Source: Nocardia sp. NBC_00565
GTDB lineage: Bacteria > Actinomycetota > Actinomycetes > Mycobacteriales > Mycobacteriaceae
Direction: 5' to 3'
Length of the DNA: 64,000 nucleotides
NCBI RefSeq assembly: GCF_036345915.1
Contig: NZ_CP107785.1
Location: 2,418,001-2,482,000 of the forward strand
The notes beneath the pieces are model-generated. The model had not been told where the DNA came from, made no database searches, and worked only from the letters and a program-made list of their open reading frames with translations. The position numbers and the translations under genes are program-made. Each line of letters begins with the position of its first letter. The first letter of the stretch is position 1. Positions 32,652 through 41,025 of the stretch are shown piece by piece.

Positions 32652-34198
32652 GCTGTTACCTCTCCTGACGCGTACTGGACCCGCAGCGCCTTCTTGTCGA
32701 TCTTTCCGGTGGGCAGAATCGGCAGATCATCGACGATGATCACTGATTTCGGCGCCTTGTATCGGGCCAGCCCGGTCGCGACGTGCTCGCGTAGCTGGGC
32801 GGCGTCGATCTCTGCGCCGTCGGCGGGCACGACGACCGCGCACACCGCTTCGCCCCAGCGTGGGTCCGGGATTCCGATCACGGCGCACCGCGCCACCGCG
32901 GAATGGCTGGCCAATGCGTTTTCGACCTCCAGCGAGTAGACATTCTCGCCGCCGCTGATGATCATGTCCTTTTTCCGGTCGACCAGGTGCAGCAGTCCCT
33001 CGTCGTCGAGTAGGCCGACGTCGCCGGTATGGCACCAGCCGTCGCGCAGGGTCGCGGCGGTGGCGGCGGAATCGTTCCAGTAGCCGCGGAACACGGTGGG
33101 GGAGAGCACGACGATCTCGCCGGGAGTCCCGGGTGGGCAGTCGCCGTCGTCGTCGACGATGCGCACCGAGGTGTCCGGGAACGGATGCCCGACGGAGGAG
33201 AGTCGGCGATCGCGGGTGCGGCCCTCTCCATGATGGAATTCGCGGGGCAGCCCGGAGGTGATCACCTCGGTCTGGCCGTAGAGGTTCAGGAATCCCGCAT
33301 CCGGCATCGCGGCCAGGGCTGCGAACAGTGTCGTGGAGGTGATAGGCGCGGCCGAGTAGACCACCGTGCGAACGGTGGCCAGTGCGTCGGAGCCGCCGGC
33401 CGCGTCGAGCACGGTTTGTAGCATCGTCGGCGCGAGGTGCAGGGTCGTGATCCCATCGGTGGCGGCTGCCTCGAGCACGGCGGCTGGATCGAACTGCCGG
33501 TGCAGGACTGCGGTCCCGCCGCGCGCGTGCAGGCCGAGTCCGATCGCCATCGCGCCGATATGGAACATCGGCATTGTCAACAGAACTCGGTCCGCGCTGC
33601 CGGTTCGCACCTCGCCGTTCATGATCGCTGCGCACGAGTAGAGTTCGCGCTGGCCGATCATGCAACCCTTCGGGCGGCCGGTGGTTCCGCTGGTGTAGAT
33701 CAGGCAGGCGAGGTCGTCGGGTTGTGCGGAGTACGGCAGGAACATGCCCGCGCCGGAGGCGACGAAATCCGAGTAGGCCACGACGTCGTCGCGTTCGGCC
33801 GGTCCGAAGCAAATGATCAATTCCAGCCCCAGTTCGGCGCGCACCGCGTCCACCACGGGCAGATACTCGGGGTCGACGAAAAGCGCGCGGGGCGTCGCGT
33901 CGGCGAGGATGCGGAGGATCTCGGGCGCGGCCAGCCGGAAGTTGACGGTGGCGACGACCAGACCGCTCAACTGACCGGCGGCCAGAACCTCACCGAATTC
34001 GATGCTGTTGCGGCCGAGTACTGCGATTCGATCCTGATGCCGCAGTCCCGCGCGGGCGAGTGCGGCCGCGACTGCGCAGGCGCGATCGTGTAGCTCGCGG
34101 TGAGTGATGCTATGGCCGTCGGCGATGTAGGCGGGCACAGCGCCGAAGCGCAGGGCATTGTGGCGGATGGTGTCGGCGAGACAGTGCTGTGTCGGCAC
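32648..34198 (-). CDS. AMP-dependent acyl-CoA synthetase
   Basis: A 516-residue ANL-superfamily ligase starting at GTG (GGAG seven bases upstream). It has the P-loop YTSGTTGRPKG (168-178), the A5-type motif NLYGQTEVITSG, TGDVGLLDDEGLLHLVDRKKDMIISGGENVYSLEVE (the hinge and A8 region) and the catalytic lysine in LPTGKIDKKAL. It activates a carboxylic acid to its CoA ester using ATP. It starts the operon with the crotonase at 31758 and shares a divergent promoter with the 34359 gene, holding two operator-like dyads. It is the likely entry enzyme of the ACTTGAC-operator pathway. The acid is unknown. Confidence 0.94.
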   Translation of the reverse strand: MPTQHCLADTIRHNALRFGAVPAYIADGHSITHRELHDRACAVAAALARAGLRHQDRIAVLGRNSIEFGEVLAAGQLSGLVVATVNFRLAAPEILRILADATPRALFVDPEYLPVVDAVRAELGLELIICFGPAERDDVVAYSDFVASGAGMFLPYSAQPDDLACLIYTSGTTGRPKGCMIGQRELYSCAAIMNGEVRTGSADRVLLTMPMFHIGAMAIGLGLHARGGTAVLHRQFDPAAVLEAAATDGITTLHLAPTMLQTVLDAAGGSDALATVRTVVYSAAPITSTTLFAALAAMPDAGFLNLYGQTEVITSGLPREFHHGEGRTRDRRLSSVGHPFPDTSVRIVDDDGDCPPGTPGEIVVLSPTVFRGYWNDSAATAATLRDGWCHTGDVGLLDDEGLLHLVDRKKDMIISGGENVYSLEVENALASHSAVARCAVIGIPDPRWGEAVCAVVVPADGAEIDAAQLREHVATGLARYKAPKSVIIVDDLPILPTGKIDKKALRVQYASGEVTA

Positions 34199-34250
34199 GA
34201 GCTGCTCCGATGGGGCTCGACATAGTGGCGGTACATGTCTCCTTATCGAG

Positions 34251-34290
34251 ACTTGACGATAATGACAAATTTGTCTCGTGATGACAAGTT
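34251..34290. promoter_or_regulatory. Compound operator before the ligase gene
   Basis: ACTTGAC (34251-34257) followed by N6 and a degenerate right arm GACAAAT, then a second dyad AATTTGTC-N7-GACAAGTT (34268-34275 and 34283-34290). It lies 53-92 bases upstream of the ligase start and looks like two overlapping sites of the ACTTGAC family. Confidence 0.6.
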
Positions 34291-34350
34291 CCTGTACTGA
34301 TTGATCCGCGTTTCAACATCTGCTACCGGAAATCTTGCCGCGCGGATATC

Positions 34351-34370
34351 ATTTGACGATGATGTCAAGT
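34351..34370. promoter_or_regulatory. ACTTGAC-family operator over a start codon
   Basis: ATTTGAC-N6-GTCAAGT (34351-34370) covers the ATG ATG start of the following gene (34359 and 34362). With no obvious ribosome-binding site, a leaderless mRNA beginning near here is possible. The site would then block both transcription and initiation. Confidence 0.65.
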
Positions 34371-35012
34371 ACGAACCAGAAGGGCAGGTCTGGCGGGCTT
34401 GCCGCCGGTACGGTCGATCCATCCGAGGTCGCGGTCGTGTGCGTCGAATGTCAGAACGGAGTGCTCGGCTCTGATTCGGTGCTACCCGCGCTCGCCGCCG
34501 ACGCGCGGGGCATGGTCGCCAACGTCGGAAGGCTGCTGACTGCCGCCCGTGGTGCGGGCGTTCGGGTGGTGCACGCGACATTCGAGGGCTTCCTCGGTGG
34601 TGGCGAGCCCGGGCCTGCGCCGCTGTGGCGGGCGCTGCGGGCGTCGGAACAGTGGCGTCCCGGACACCCCGCCACCCAGGTGATCGCGGAACTGTTCGAT
34701 CCGGGCGACCTGGTGGTCACCCGGCACCACGGCCTCTCGCCGACTTGGGGCACGGAACTGCTTCCGGTGTTGCGCAGCATGGGGATTCGGACCGTCGTGC
34801 TGGCGGGAGTATCGCTCAATGTGGCGCTCCCACTGACCGCTGCCGATGCGGCCCAGGATGGCTTCCGGGTGATCGTTGCGCGTGACGCGGTGACGGGCAC
34901 GCCGGCCGACTACGCCGAGCAAGTGCTACGCAACACCATGGCTTTGCTCGCCGATATCGCGACCGTCGACGACGTGATCGCCGCCTGGGCCGAGTCGGTG
35001 GTGCAAGCATGA
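34359..35012 (+). CDS. Isochorismatase-like (cysteine hydrolase fold) protein without the cysteine
   Basis: A 217-residue protein of the isochorismatase-like hydrolase fold. It keeps the overall pattern: VAVVCVECQNGVLG for the first strand, GVRVVHATFEGF, then PGDLVVTRHHGLSPTWGTEL and VVLAGVSLNVALPLTAADAAQDGFRVIVARDAV. The catalytic triad of the family is altered: the Asp at the first motif is Glu, the Lys region lacks a Lys, and the nucleophile Cys is replaced by Ala (NVALP). Classical thiol hydrolysis is therefore unlikely; binding or another reaction is possible, as in other cysteine-less actinobacterial members. It overlaps the VOC gene by ATGA. Confidence 0.8.
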   Translation: MMSSTNQKGRSGGLAAGTVDPSEVAVVCVECQNGVLGSDSVLPALAADARGMVANVGRLLTAARGAGVRVVHATFEGFLGGGEPGPAPLWRALRASEQWRPGHPATQVIAELFDPGDLVVTRHHGLSPTWGTELLPVLRSMGIRTVVLAGVSLNVALPLTAADAAQDGFRVIVARDAVTGTPADYAEQVLRNTMALLADIATVDDVIAAWAESVVQA

Positions 35013-36004
35013 CCGAGCAGCACATCGCTGAACGCAGCCAGAATGTGGTTCCGGTCCACACTGCCGGCGAATCAGTGCGTTCGGCTGCGATGCCAGCCGA
35101 CCATGCACACGCCGTATTGCATTGCAATATCAACACTCTCGCGGTAGAGCGGGCCACGGCCTTCCACATGCTGTTGTTCGGCCTGGAGCCGCGGATGCGG
35201 TCGGTCGGTACCGACGACGATTCCGCGGTCATGGGGTTGGGCAGCAGCACCGCGAGCACCACCACGTTCCTCTTCGATCAGCGTGGGCCGCGCGCGGCAC
35301 CAGCGGTGGAGCTCGTGGGGTGGTCGAGGCCACGGACCGAACCGGCCCGGCCCGGGATGGCCACCTGCGGTTTCACGGCGCTGGGCTATCGCGTCGCATC
35401 GCTCGCGGTGTTCCGGGCCCGGCTGGATGCGACCGGATACGCCGCCACCGAGGTGGCGGAAGGGGTGTCGGTGCGAGGTGCGACCCGCCGCGCCGTGCGT
35501 TTGACCGATGTCGACGGGGTCGTGGTGGAGGTTGTCGAAATCGCTTCGGCTGCAGGTGATCCCAGCCGTGCAGCGCTGGTGTCGCACGAGCGTATGCGGT
35601 GCGGAGATCTCGAGGCCACCATCGCCTGGTATCGCGGCATCGGCTGGGAGGTCCGGGCCCGCGGCGAGGGCGCGGAAGGGCCGACGGCATCGCTGGTGCT
35701 GCCGGAGGATCCGACCTTCTCGCTCGAGTTCGAGCAGTTCCCGGCGGTGGCCGGTGCCCCGCGGCCCGCAAATGTCCAAGGGCTGTACCGAATCGCGCTT
35801 GCCGTCGACGATGTCCGCGCCGCGCATGCCGCGCTGGTCGCCGGCAAGGCGCTCGGCATCGTGCCGGAGCCCGTGACATTCGCGATGCCCGATATCCCGA
35901 CGGGGGGCTTCACCGTGCTCTTTCTGACCGACCCGGACGGGGCCGTGGTCGAGCTGGTGGAGCGGCCGCGGTCGACGGTGCTTCGACCGCGGGAACCACG
36001 CTGA
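35009..36004 (+). CDS. Tandem glyoxalase/VOC-fold protein
   Basis: A 331-residue protein with two vicinal-oxygen-chelate modules (about residues 32-180 and 190-320). The second has MRCGDLEATIAWYRGIGWEV, LEFEQFP, and TVLFLTDPDGAVVELVERP with a Glu at the metal site; the first has HAVLHCNINTLAVERATAFHM and RLTDVDGVVVEVVEI. Extradiol-dioxygenase-type, lyase or epimerase (such as methylmalonyl-CoA epimerase) activity is possible. It overlaps the isochorismatase-like gene (ATGA) and is convergent (4 bases) with the dehydrogenase at 36009. Its specific activity is unknown. Confidence 0.82.
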   Translation: MTEQHIAERSQNVVPVHTAGESVRSAAMPADHAHAVLHCNINTLAVERATAFHMLLFGLEPRMRSVGTDDDSAVMGLGSSTASTTTFLFDQRGPRAAPAVELVGWSRPRTEPARPGMATCGFTALGYRVASLAVFRARLDATGYAATEVAEGVSVRGATRRAVRLTDVDGVVVEVVEIASAAGDPSRAALVSHERMRCGDLEATIAWYRGIGWEVRARGEGAEGPTASLVLPEDPTFSLEFEQFPAVAGAPRPANVQGLYRIALAVDDVRAAHAALVAGKALGIVPEPVTFAMPDIPTGGFTVLFLTDPDGAVVELVERPRSTVLRPREPR

Positions 36005-36008
36005 CCGT

Positions 36009-36941
36009 TCAGATTTCGACGACCCGGATGAGGTCGGCGCCCGCCAGCAGGGCGGCGCCGACCTCATCGGCTTGCGCGGTGTGTCCGCCCAGCAGCAGAT
36101 CTAGGGCCGCCGCCCGGGTTACCCGGCGATGCAGTTCGTGCTCCTGCGACAGCCCCATCGCACCGAACAACTGGACTGTGTGGCGCATGAGCTCGGCCTG
36201 CGCCTGACCTGCGCGCAACTTTGCCAGCCGTGCGGTCCACACCCCGCCGTCGGCCCATGCGGCAGCCAACGCGGCCCGGGCCGCTTCGACGGCGACGTAG
36301 GACTCGGCGAGCCGATGCCGCACCGCCTGGAAGGTGGCGAGTTGGCGGCCGTACTGGATTCTGGATGTCGTGTGTGCGACAGCGGAATCCAGTGCAGTCG
36401 TACAGATTCCGATGATCTCGGCGCAGAGCGCGCGCCGGGCGGCAGCAACCGCCCGTTGCCCCGCGTCGCCAACCAGTAGCGGCCGGGCCGTGGGGATCTC
36501 ATCGATACACAGCCAGCCCGAGCCGGGGTCGAAACCGCGGATCGGTCGCGCCGAGACGGACTCCGCGGCGATGATGCCGACATTCCCCGCCCCGTCGAGG
36601 GTCACCAGCTCGGTGATATCGTCCAGCGGTCCGAGCAGCAAGGCATGCTGCGGATGGCAATAGAGTACGGCTCGGTTTCCGGTGCCCGCAGGCAGGGCCG
36701 GGGTCAGCTCGCGGAGTACGATATCGTCGAGAAGGCGCGAAATCGCCAGTGCCCGTCCGTGTTCGGTGAACAGCAGGGTCGTGGCCGCGGCCGGATCGCT
36801 GGCACTGACCTCATCCCAGCCCAGTTCGTCGAGGGCGGCGGCCACCCCCTGCGCGTCCGGGTGGGCGGTGAAGACCTCGCGTAGCGATGTTGCGAGCAGC
36901 TCGATCGTCGCGGCGTCGAATCCTGTTACCGCGCTGGTCAT
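36009..36941 (-). CDS. Short acyl-CoA dehydrogenase-like subunit, non-catalytic type
   Basis: A 310-residue dehydrogenase-fold protein from ATG 36941, overlapping the upstream dehydrogenase stop (ATGA). Its N-terminal region is short and divergent. The C-terminal helical bundle is recognisable from SRIQYGRQLATFQAVRHRLAESYVAVEAARAAL and LFGAMGLSQEHELHRRVTRAAALDLLLGGHTAQADE. No catalytic glutamate is visible at either known position, so it is probably the beta subunit of a heteromeric dehydrogenase with the upstream gene. A frame opening 114 bases earlier is not the real start. Confidence 0.87.
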   Translation of the reverse strand: MTSAVTGFDAATIELLATSLREVFTAHPDAQGVAAALDELGWDEVSASDPAAATTLLFTEHGRALAISRLLDDIVLRELTPALPAGTGNRAVLYCHPQHALLLGPLDDITELVTLDGAGNVGIIAAESVSARPIRGFDPGSGWLCIDEIPTARPLLVGDAGQRAVAAARRALCAEIIGICTTALDSAVAHTTSRIQYGRQLATFQAVRHRLAESYVAVEAARAALAAAWADGGVWTARLAKLRAGQAQAELMRHTVQLFGAMGLSQEHELHRRVTRAAALDLLLGGHTAQADEVGAALLAGADLIRVVEI

Positions 36942-38113
36942 ACCGTGGCCTCCTTGGGCAGGCCGAGCACGTGATCGGCGATGATCGTGCGCTGGACCTC
37001 GGCGGACCCGCCGAGGATGGTCGCGGAGCGGCTGTACCACCACTCGCTGCGCCACTGCGCGACTGTGGCGGTGTCATCGAAGACGAATTCCGGGCCGAGC
37101 AGATCGCGACTCAGGTCGTACAGCGCGATTTCGGCGCCTCCGAGCAGTACCTTGTCCACGCTGGCCTCGGGGCCGACAGTGGCGCCGGCGGCGAGCCGTC
37201 GTACGGTCTGCGCGCTGCGTGCCCGCAAGGTGATGAGCTGGGAATAGCACTGGCCGAGTCGCTGCGCCGCCGCGCCGGGGAGCGTGCCTCCCGCCGCGAG
37301 CCGAGTACTCAGCTGATCGCGTAGTTCGCGCAGGCGGCGCAGTGCGTCGGCCGCGGACATCCACGCGTACATCGCCCGCTCGTACTGCAGCAGGTACATC
37401 GCGATCGCCCAGCCTTGGCCTTCCGCGCCGATCAGCCGCGACGCGGGAACGATCGCGTCATCGAAGAACACTTCGGCCAATTCGTTGTCGCCGCTGGCGA
37501 GTGCGATCGGGCGCCGCGAGACGCCAGGGGTATCGACATCGACCATGATCATCGACAGGCCGCGATGCCGTGATTCGGGGGTGCCGGTGCGCACCAGGCA
37601 GACCAGGCGGGTGGCGGTGGCGCCGTGGCTGGTCCACAGCTTCTGCCCGCTGAGCACATAATTGTCGCCATCGCGGCGGGCCCGGCAGCGCAGCGATGCC
37701 AGGTCGCTGCCGGCCTCAGGCTCGGAAAATCCTTGGCCCCACCATTCTTCGCCGCGCAGATACGCGGGCAGATACCGTGCGGCCAGCTCGGGTGCGAAGC
37801 GGGATACCGGGGGGCCGAGCGTCTCGAGCAGCAGGTGCGGTGTCGGGATCGGCAGGCCCGCGGCGGCCAGTTCGTCGTAGAGCACCGCACGGTGCCGTTC
37901 GTCGCCACCGGCCCCACCCGCCGCCACCGGCCAGCCGTAGCGGTTCCAGCCCTGCCGGTAGAGCTCGCCCATGAGGGCGGCGTGGTCGGCGATGCGCTCC
38001 TCGGTTGTCGCGTAATGTCTTGTGCGCCAAGCATGCAGCGATGACTCGCGCATCAGGTTCGCACGTAGTGCCGTTCGGTAGGAGTCCAGGTCGGCCGCGA
38101 ACGTGTCGGTCAT
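36938..38113 (-). CDS. Acyl-CoA dehydrogenase, heteromeric-type catalytic subunit
   Basis: A 391-residue dehydrogenase with FSEPEAGSDLASLRCRARRDGDNY (about residues 128-151), GQKLWTSHGATA and ATILGGSAEVQRTIIADHVLGLPKE at the C-terminus. The 'YEGT' position is Gly; the likely general base is the Glu of LLQYERAMYAW. It overlaps the enoyl-CoA hydratase upstream and the non-catalytic homologue downstream, each by 4 bases, so the three are translated together. This fits an alpha2beta2 dehydrogenase followed by a hydratase, i.e. two steps of beta-oxidation on an unusual acyl-CoA. The operon carries an ACTTGAC operator. Confidence 0.92.
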   Translation of the reverse strand: MTDTFAADLDSYRTALRANLMRESSLHAWRTRHYATTEERIADHAALMGELYRQGWNRYGWPVAAGGAGGDERHRAVLYDELAAAGLPIPTPHLLLETLGPPVSRFAPELAARYLPAYLRGEEWWGQGFSEPEAGSDLASLRCRARRDGDNYVLSGQKLWTSHGATATRLVCLVRTGTPESRHRGLSMIMVDVDTPGVSRRPIALASGDNELAEVFFDDAIVPASRLIGAEGQGWAIAMYLLQYERAMYAWMSAADALRRLRELRDQLSTRLAAGGTLPGAAAQRLGQCYSQLITLRARSAQTVRRLAAGATVGPEASVDKVLLGGAEIALYDLSRDLLGPEFVFDDTATVAQWRSEWWYSRSATILGGSAEVQRTIIADHVLGLPKEATV

Positions 38114-38907
38114 GGCCGGGCGGCGGCGCGCGCCGCGGATCGGTCCAGAAAGTTGCGCACCAGTGCCTGATGCTCAGGAGTGTCGAAGCTGGCGAACTCC
38201 TCGGCAAGCGCATACTCCAGCACGCCGGCGACGGCGCGCTTGAGGTGCAGGTTGAGCGCGCGTTTGGTGGTCTGCACCGCCTGGGGCGGCTGTGCGGCCA
38301 GCTTGTCCGCCGTCCGCATCGCCTCGTCGAGCAATTCGTCGTCGGGCACAACGCGATTGGCAAGCCCGAGCGCGACTGCCTTGTCCGCGGGAATTCGCTC
38401 GCTGGTGAGCAGGTACTCCTTGGCCTGCAACATCCCCATCAGCACCGGCCAGGTCGGCGCACCGCCGTCGGCGGCGGTGAGGCCGACTCCGACGTGCGGA
38501 TCTGCCATGTACGCACTCTGCGCGATCAGCACGATGTCGCTGCACGCCGCGAGGTTGCAGCCGAGGCCGACCGCCGCGCCGTTGACCGCGGCGATCACCG
38601 GAAGCGGGAAGTCGAGCATTTCGTCGAGCAGTCGGCGCGCGGCGTCGATCTCCTTGCGCCGCGTCTGGCGGTCGTCCCAGAGTTCGACGAAATGCTGAAA
38701 GTCGCCACCGGCGCTGAACGCCCGCCCGGCCCCGGTGAGCACGACGGCCCGCGCCTCGGTGTCCTGGGCGAGGAAGCGCCAGACGGCGACGAGCGCGTCG
38801 TGCAGTGCCTCGTTCGTGGCGTTGAGTGCCTCAGGACGATTCAGCGTGACGATCCTGACCGCGCCCCGCGATTCGATGAGCAACTCGGGCGCGAAGGGGT
38901 TCTCCAT
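38110..38907 (-). CDS. Enoyl-CoA hydratase (crotonase family)
   Basis: A 265-residue crotonase from ATG 38907 with AGGAGAG five bases upstream. It has FSAGGDFQHFVELWDDRQ (oxyanion strand) and AVNGAAVGLGCNLAACSDIVLIAQSAYMADPHVGVGLTAADGG. The second catalytic Glu of classical hydratases is not at the usual place (the segment reads VGLTAADGG), so hydratase versus isomerase activity is open. It is the first gene of the three-gene dehydrogenase operon, which is preceded by the operator at 38955-38974. Confidence 0.92.
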   Translation of the reverse strand: MENPFAPELLIESRGAVRIVTLNRPEALNATNEALHDALVAVWRFLAQDTEARAVVLTGAGRAFSAGGDFQHFVELWDDRQTRRKEIDAARRLLDEMLDFPLPVIAAVNGAAVGLGCNLAACSDIVLIAQSAYMADPHVGVGLTAADGGAPTWPVLMGMLQAKEYLLTSERIPADKAVALGLANRVVPDDELLDEAMRTADKLAAQPPQAVQTTKRALNLHLKRAVAGVLEYALAEEFASFDTPEHQALVRNFLDRSAARAAARP

Positions 38908-38954
38908 GACTCTCCTACCGGTCCATCCCACATGTGGTTCTTCATCAGAACTCG

Positions 38955-38974
38955 ACTTGACGGATATGTCAAGT
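38955..38974. promoter_or_regulatory. ACTTGAC-N6-GTCAAGT operator before the hydratase/dehydrogenase operon
   Basis: A perfect dyad (arms 38955-38961 and 38968-38974; spacer GGATAT), 48 bases upstream of the hydratase start and 50 bases after the stop side of the adjacent TetR gene. Confidence 0.8.
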
Positions 38975-39024
38975 TTGCTGCCGTTGTCTGTGTGACGCGG
39001 CTGGGTGGTTCGGTCGGAGGGTGG

Positions 39025-39669
39025 CTATGGCGCCGTGAGCACGGCCATGATGTAGTCGGCGACGGCGTTGACGACGTCTTCGGAAGCCACCGGCAGCGGC
39101 TGGGTGTGCGTGACGAACCAGGATCGGTCCAGCATGGCCTGCGTGGTCAGTCCGAGCGCCTCCGGCGCGGCGGTCGGGTGCTGCTGTCGGTTGCGCAGAC
39201 TCATGCCGAGCAACCACACCACCCGCATCTGCATGCGGGTGGTGGCGACCCGGACGTCCTCGTCCGACGGCCCGGAATGCGCCGACAGGATGAAGGCGCC
39301 GTGCTGGTCCATGAAGGCGAAATACTCACGCACCCAGGCCTCGACGGCGGCTCGGTCGCATGGCTGAGGAATGCTGTCCCAGCGGGCGACGATATCGAGT
39401 AGTCCGTGATAGGTGGCCTCGCCGAGGGTATTGAAGATTTCCCGTTTGTCGCGGAAGTAGGTGTAGAACCCGGCGCGCGAGATCCCGCACTCGTCGGTGA
39501 TGTTGTTGATTCGTGTTCCCGTGTAGCCGCGCTCGAGGAACAGTCGCTTGGAGGCCTCCAGGATGGCGTTGCGGGTGCGGACCGCGCGCTTACCCAGCTT
39601 GCCGTCGCCGACGGCGTTGTCGGCATCACTGTCGTTGCTATCGAGCGCGGGCGCTGCGGAATCGTCCAT
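39025..39669 (-). CDS. TetR family regulator (likely reads the ACTTGAC operators)
   Basis: A 214-residue TetR protein. The helix-turn-helix is at about residues 45-75 (RINNITDECGISRAGFYTYFRDKREIF), followed by a ligand-binding domain with no recognisable specificity. A 24-residue acidic, Asp/Ser-rich N-terminal tail precedes the DNA-binding domain. It is transcribed in the same direction as the hydratase/dehydrogenase operon (its stop is 50 bases before the operator), and a related operator lies 65 bases upstream of its own start. The location in the middle of five ACTTGAC dyads makes it the best candidate repressor; the effector is probably an acyl-CoA or the free acid. Confidence 0.93.
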   Translation of the reverse strand: MDDSAAPALDSNDSDADNAVGDGKLGKRAVRTRNAILEASKRLFLERGYTGTRINNITDECGISRAGFYTYFRDKREIFNTLGEATYHGLLDIVARWDSIPQPCDRAAVEAWVREYFAFMDQHGAFILSAHSGPSDEDVRVATTRMQMRVVWLLGMSLRNRQQHPTAAPEALGLTTQAMLDRSWFVTHTQPLPVASEDVVNAVADYIMAVLTAP

Positions 39670-39733
39670 GGTGTGCCCAGTGTAGGAGATCGTGGATGGA
39701 TATCGCCCGTCCGCGGCGGGATGACGAGCGGTG

Positions 39734-39754
39734 ACTTGGACAACTCTGTCAAGT
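39734..39754. promoter_or_regulatory. Degenerate ACTTGAC operator upstream of TetR
   Basis: ACTTGGAC then six bases and a perfect GTCAAGT right arm (39748-39754). The left arm has one inserted G. A weaker site here could set the autoregulation threshold. Confidence 0.55.
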
Positions 39755-40092
39755 TTGTGCCGAGGGTCGTGCGGGATCGACGATGCGCCGCCGCGCCTCG
39801 ATCAGGACGTACGGAGGTCCGGCGAACGCGTTTCAGTCAGCTCGGTCGCGAGCGCGCCGCCGATGATGGTGGCGCACACAAATCGTGCGTCAGGCCGGCG
39901 CGGTGCCGCCGTCAACGGCCGATTCATCAGTAGGTCTGGCGATGTGATGTTCACGGTGCGAGCGCGTCGATCAGGCTCCATCGCAGCGCTGTCGCGGGCC
40001 CGCGCACTCAGCGGCTGATGGGTGCCATAAGTTCAATAGTTCACCTGTTCGTTATCTTGCCGAGCTGGCGCGACTAGGTGGGCGGGGATGAG

Positions 40093-40109
40093 TGATAATA
40101 GTAGTATCA
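40093..40109. promoter_or_regulatory. Dyad upstream of the second GntR gene
   Basis: TGATA-N7-TATCA centred 36 bases before the GntR start, suitable as an autoregulatory site. It is AT-rich and only loosely related to the TTAGCTAA family. Confidence 0.4.
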
Positions 40110-40136
40110 GCTGACCAAAACCGAAAAGGGGAATTC

Positions 40137-40901
40137 ATGTCCGCGATGCCGCTGTCGACGTCGGTCGTTCGCGTGCCGAAGGCCGGTGAGATGGTGGCCG
40201 CTCAGTTGCGTCGCCAGATCGTCACCGGTGAGGTACAGGAGGGCGATGCTCTTCCCTCGGAGACCGAGCTCATGCGACAGTTCGGCGTCTCGCGGCCGAC
40301 ACTGCGGGAAGCCTTCCGAATCCTGGAGTCCGAGCAGGTCATTCAGGTTCGGCGGGGTGCGCGTGGCGGTGCCCGGGTGATGATGCCCGATATCGCCGCC
40401 GCCGCACGCTACGCAGGCACCTTGCTGCAGTACCGCAAAACGACACTCGCGGATGTGCATGAGGCGAGGGCGTATTTGGAGGCCGCCGCAGTGGCTGTGC
40501 TGGCGCGCAAACGTACTGCGGCCGACCTGCGTGCTCTTGACGAAATGCTCGCCGAAGGTGAGAAACTGGTTGCCGATCCCACTGTGTTCGGCAAGGGATA
40601 CGACCTGGAATTCCACCGCCTGCTGCTGCAGCTGGCAGGAAACCAGACGATGATCGTGCTGCTGGACATCGTGTCGACCATCATCGAAAGTCATGTCGAG
40701 AAGTTCATGCATGAGCATCGGGGAGACACCTCGGCCGAGTCCAAAGCGGCAGCGGCGCAGCGCGCGCATGTCAAGCTGGTCCAACTGATCAGAGACAAGG
40801 ACGTCGACAAAGCAGTGACGTTCTGGCGTAAGCACCTGGCTCAGGTGAAGAACTTCCTGATCGAGGATCCTGAGGAATCGGTCCTCGACGTTTTGCCGTA
40901 G
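40137..40901 (+). CDS. GntR family regulator, FadR/FCD type (second copy)
   Basis: A 254-residue protein from ATG 40137 (AAAGGGGA upstream), with the winged HTH LPSETELMRQFGVSRPTLREAFRILE and an FCD domain containing LEFHRLLLQLAGNQTMIVLLD and AHVKLVQLIRDKDVDKAV. It is a clear paralogue of the regulator at 27336: both share VPKAGEMVA/VPKTAELVA, the RRG-x-x-GGARV wing and the C-terminal LDLL/LDVL end. It is probably a second regulator of the AT-rich operator set or of the thiolase genes just downstream. The upstream region has its own dyad. Confidence 0.93.
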   Translation: MSAMPLSTSVVRVPKAGEMVAAQLRRQIVTGEVQEGDALPSETELMRQFGVSRPTLREAFRILESEQVIQVRRGARGGARVMMPDIAAAARYAGTLLQYRKTTLADVHEARAYLEAAAVAVLARKRTAADLRALDEMLAEGEKLVADPTVFGKGYDLEFHRLLLQLAGNQTMIVLLDIVSTIIESHVEKFMHEHRGDTSAESKAAAAQRAHVKLVQLIRDKDVDKAVTFWRKHLAQVKNFLIEDPEESVLDVLP

Positions 40902-40956
40902 CGAACGATACCGGGATCCGGGCCGTTGGCCGGCAGCCGAAGGGCGCGGTGTGCAC

Positions 40957-40985
40957 CCGTCCGGGCGGCCGCGACGACCGGACGG
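40957..40985. terminator. Possible terminator between convergent GntR and thiolase genes
   Basis: Arms CCGTCCGG / CCGGACGG (40957-40964 and 40978-40985) with a 13-base GC-rich loop. Confidence 0.45.
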
Positions 40986-41025
40986 AGTATGAATCGCCCT
41001 TGTCCGGTCGTGGCGGCCATCCAGC

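Larger units (their letters stand above)
39670..40136. other. Divergent control region between TetR and GntR genes
   Basis: A 467-base space with an ACTTGAC-family half-perfect dyad (39734-39754), a TGATA/TATCA dyad at 40093-40109 and no convincing reading frame; short frames on either strand look compositionally random. Confidence 0.6.
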
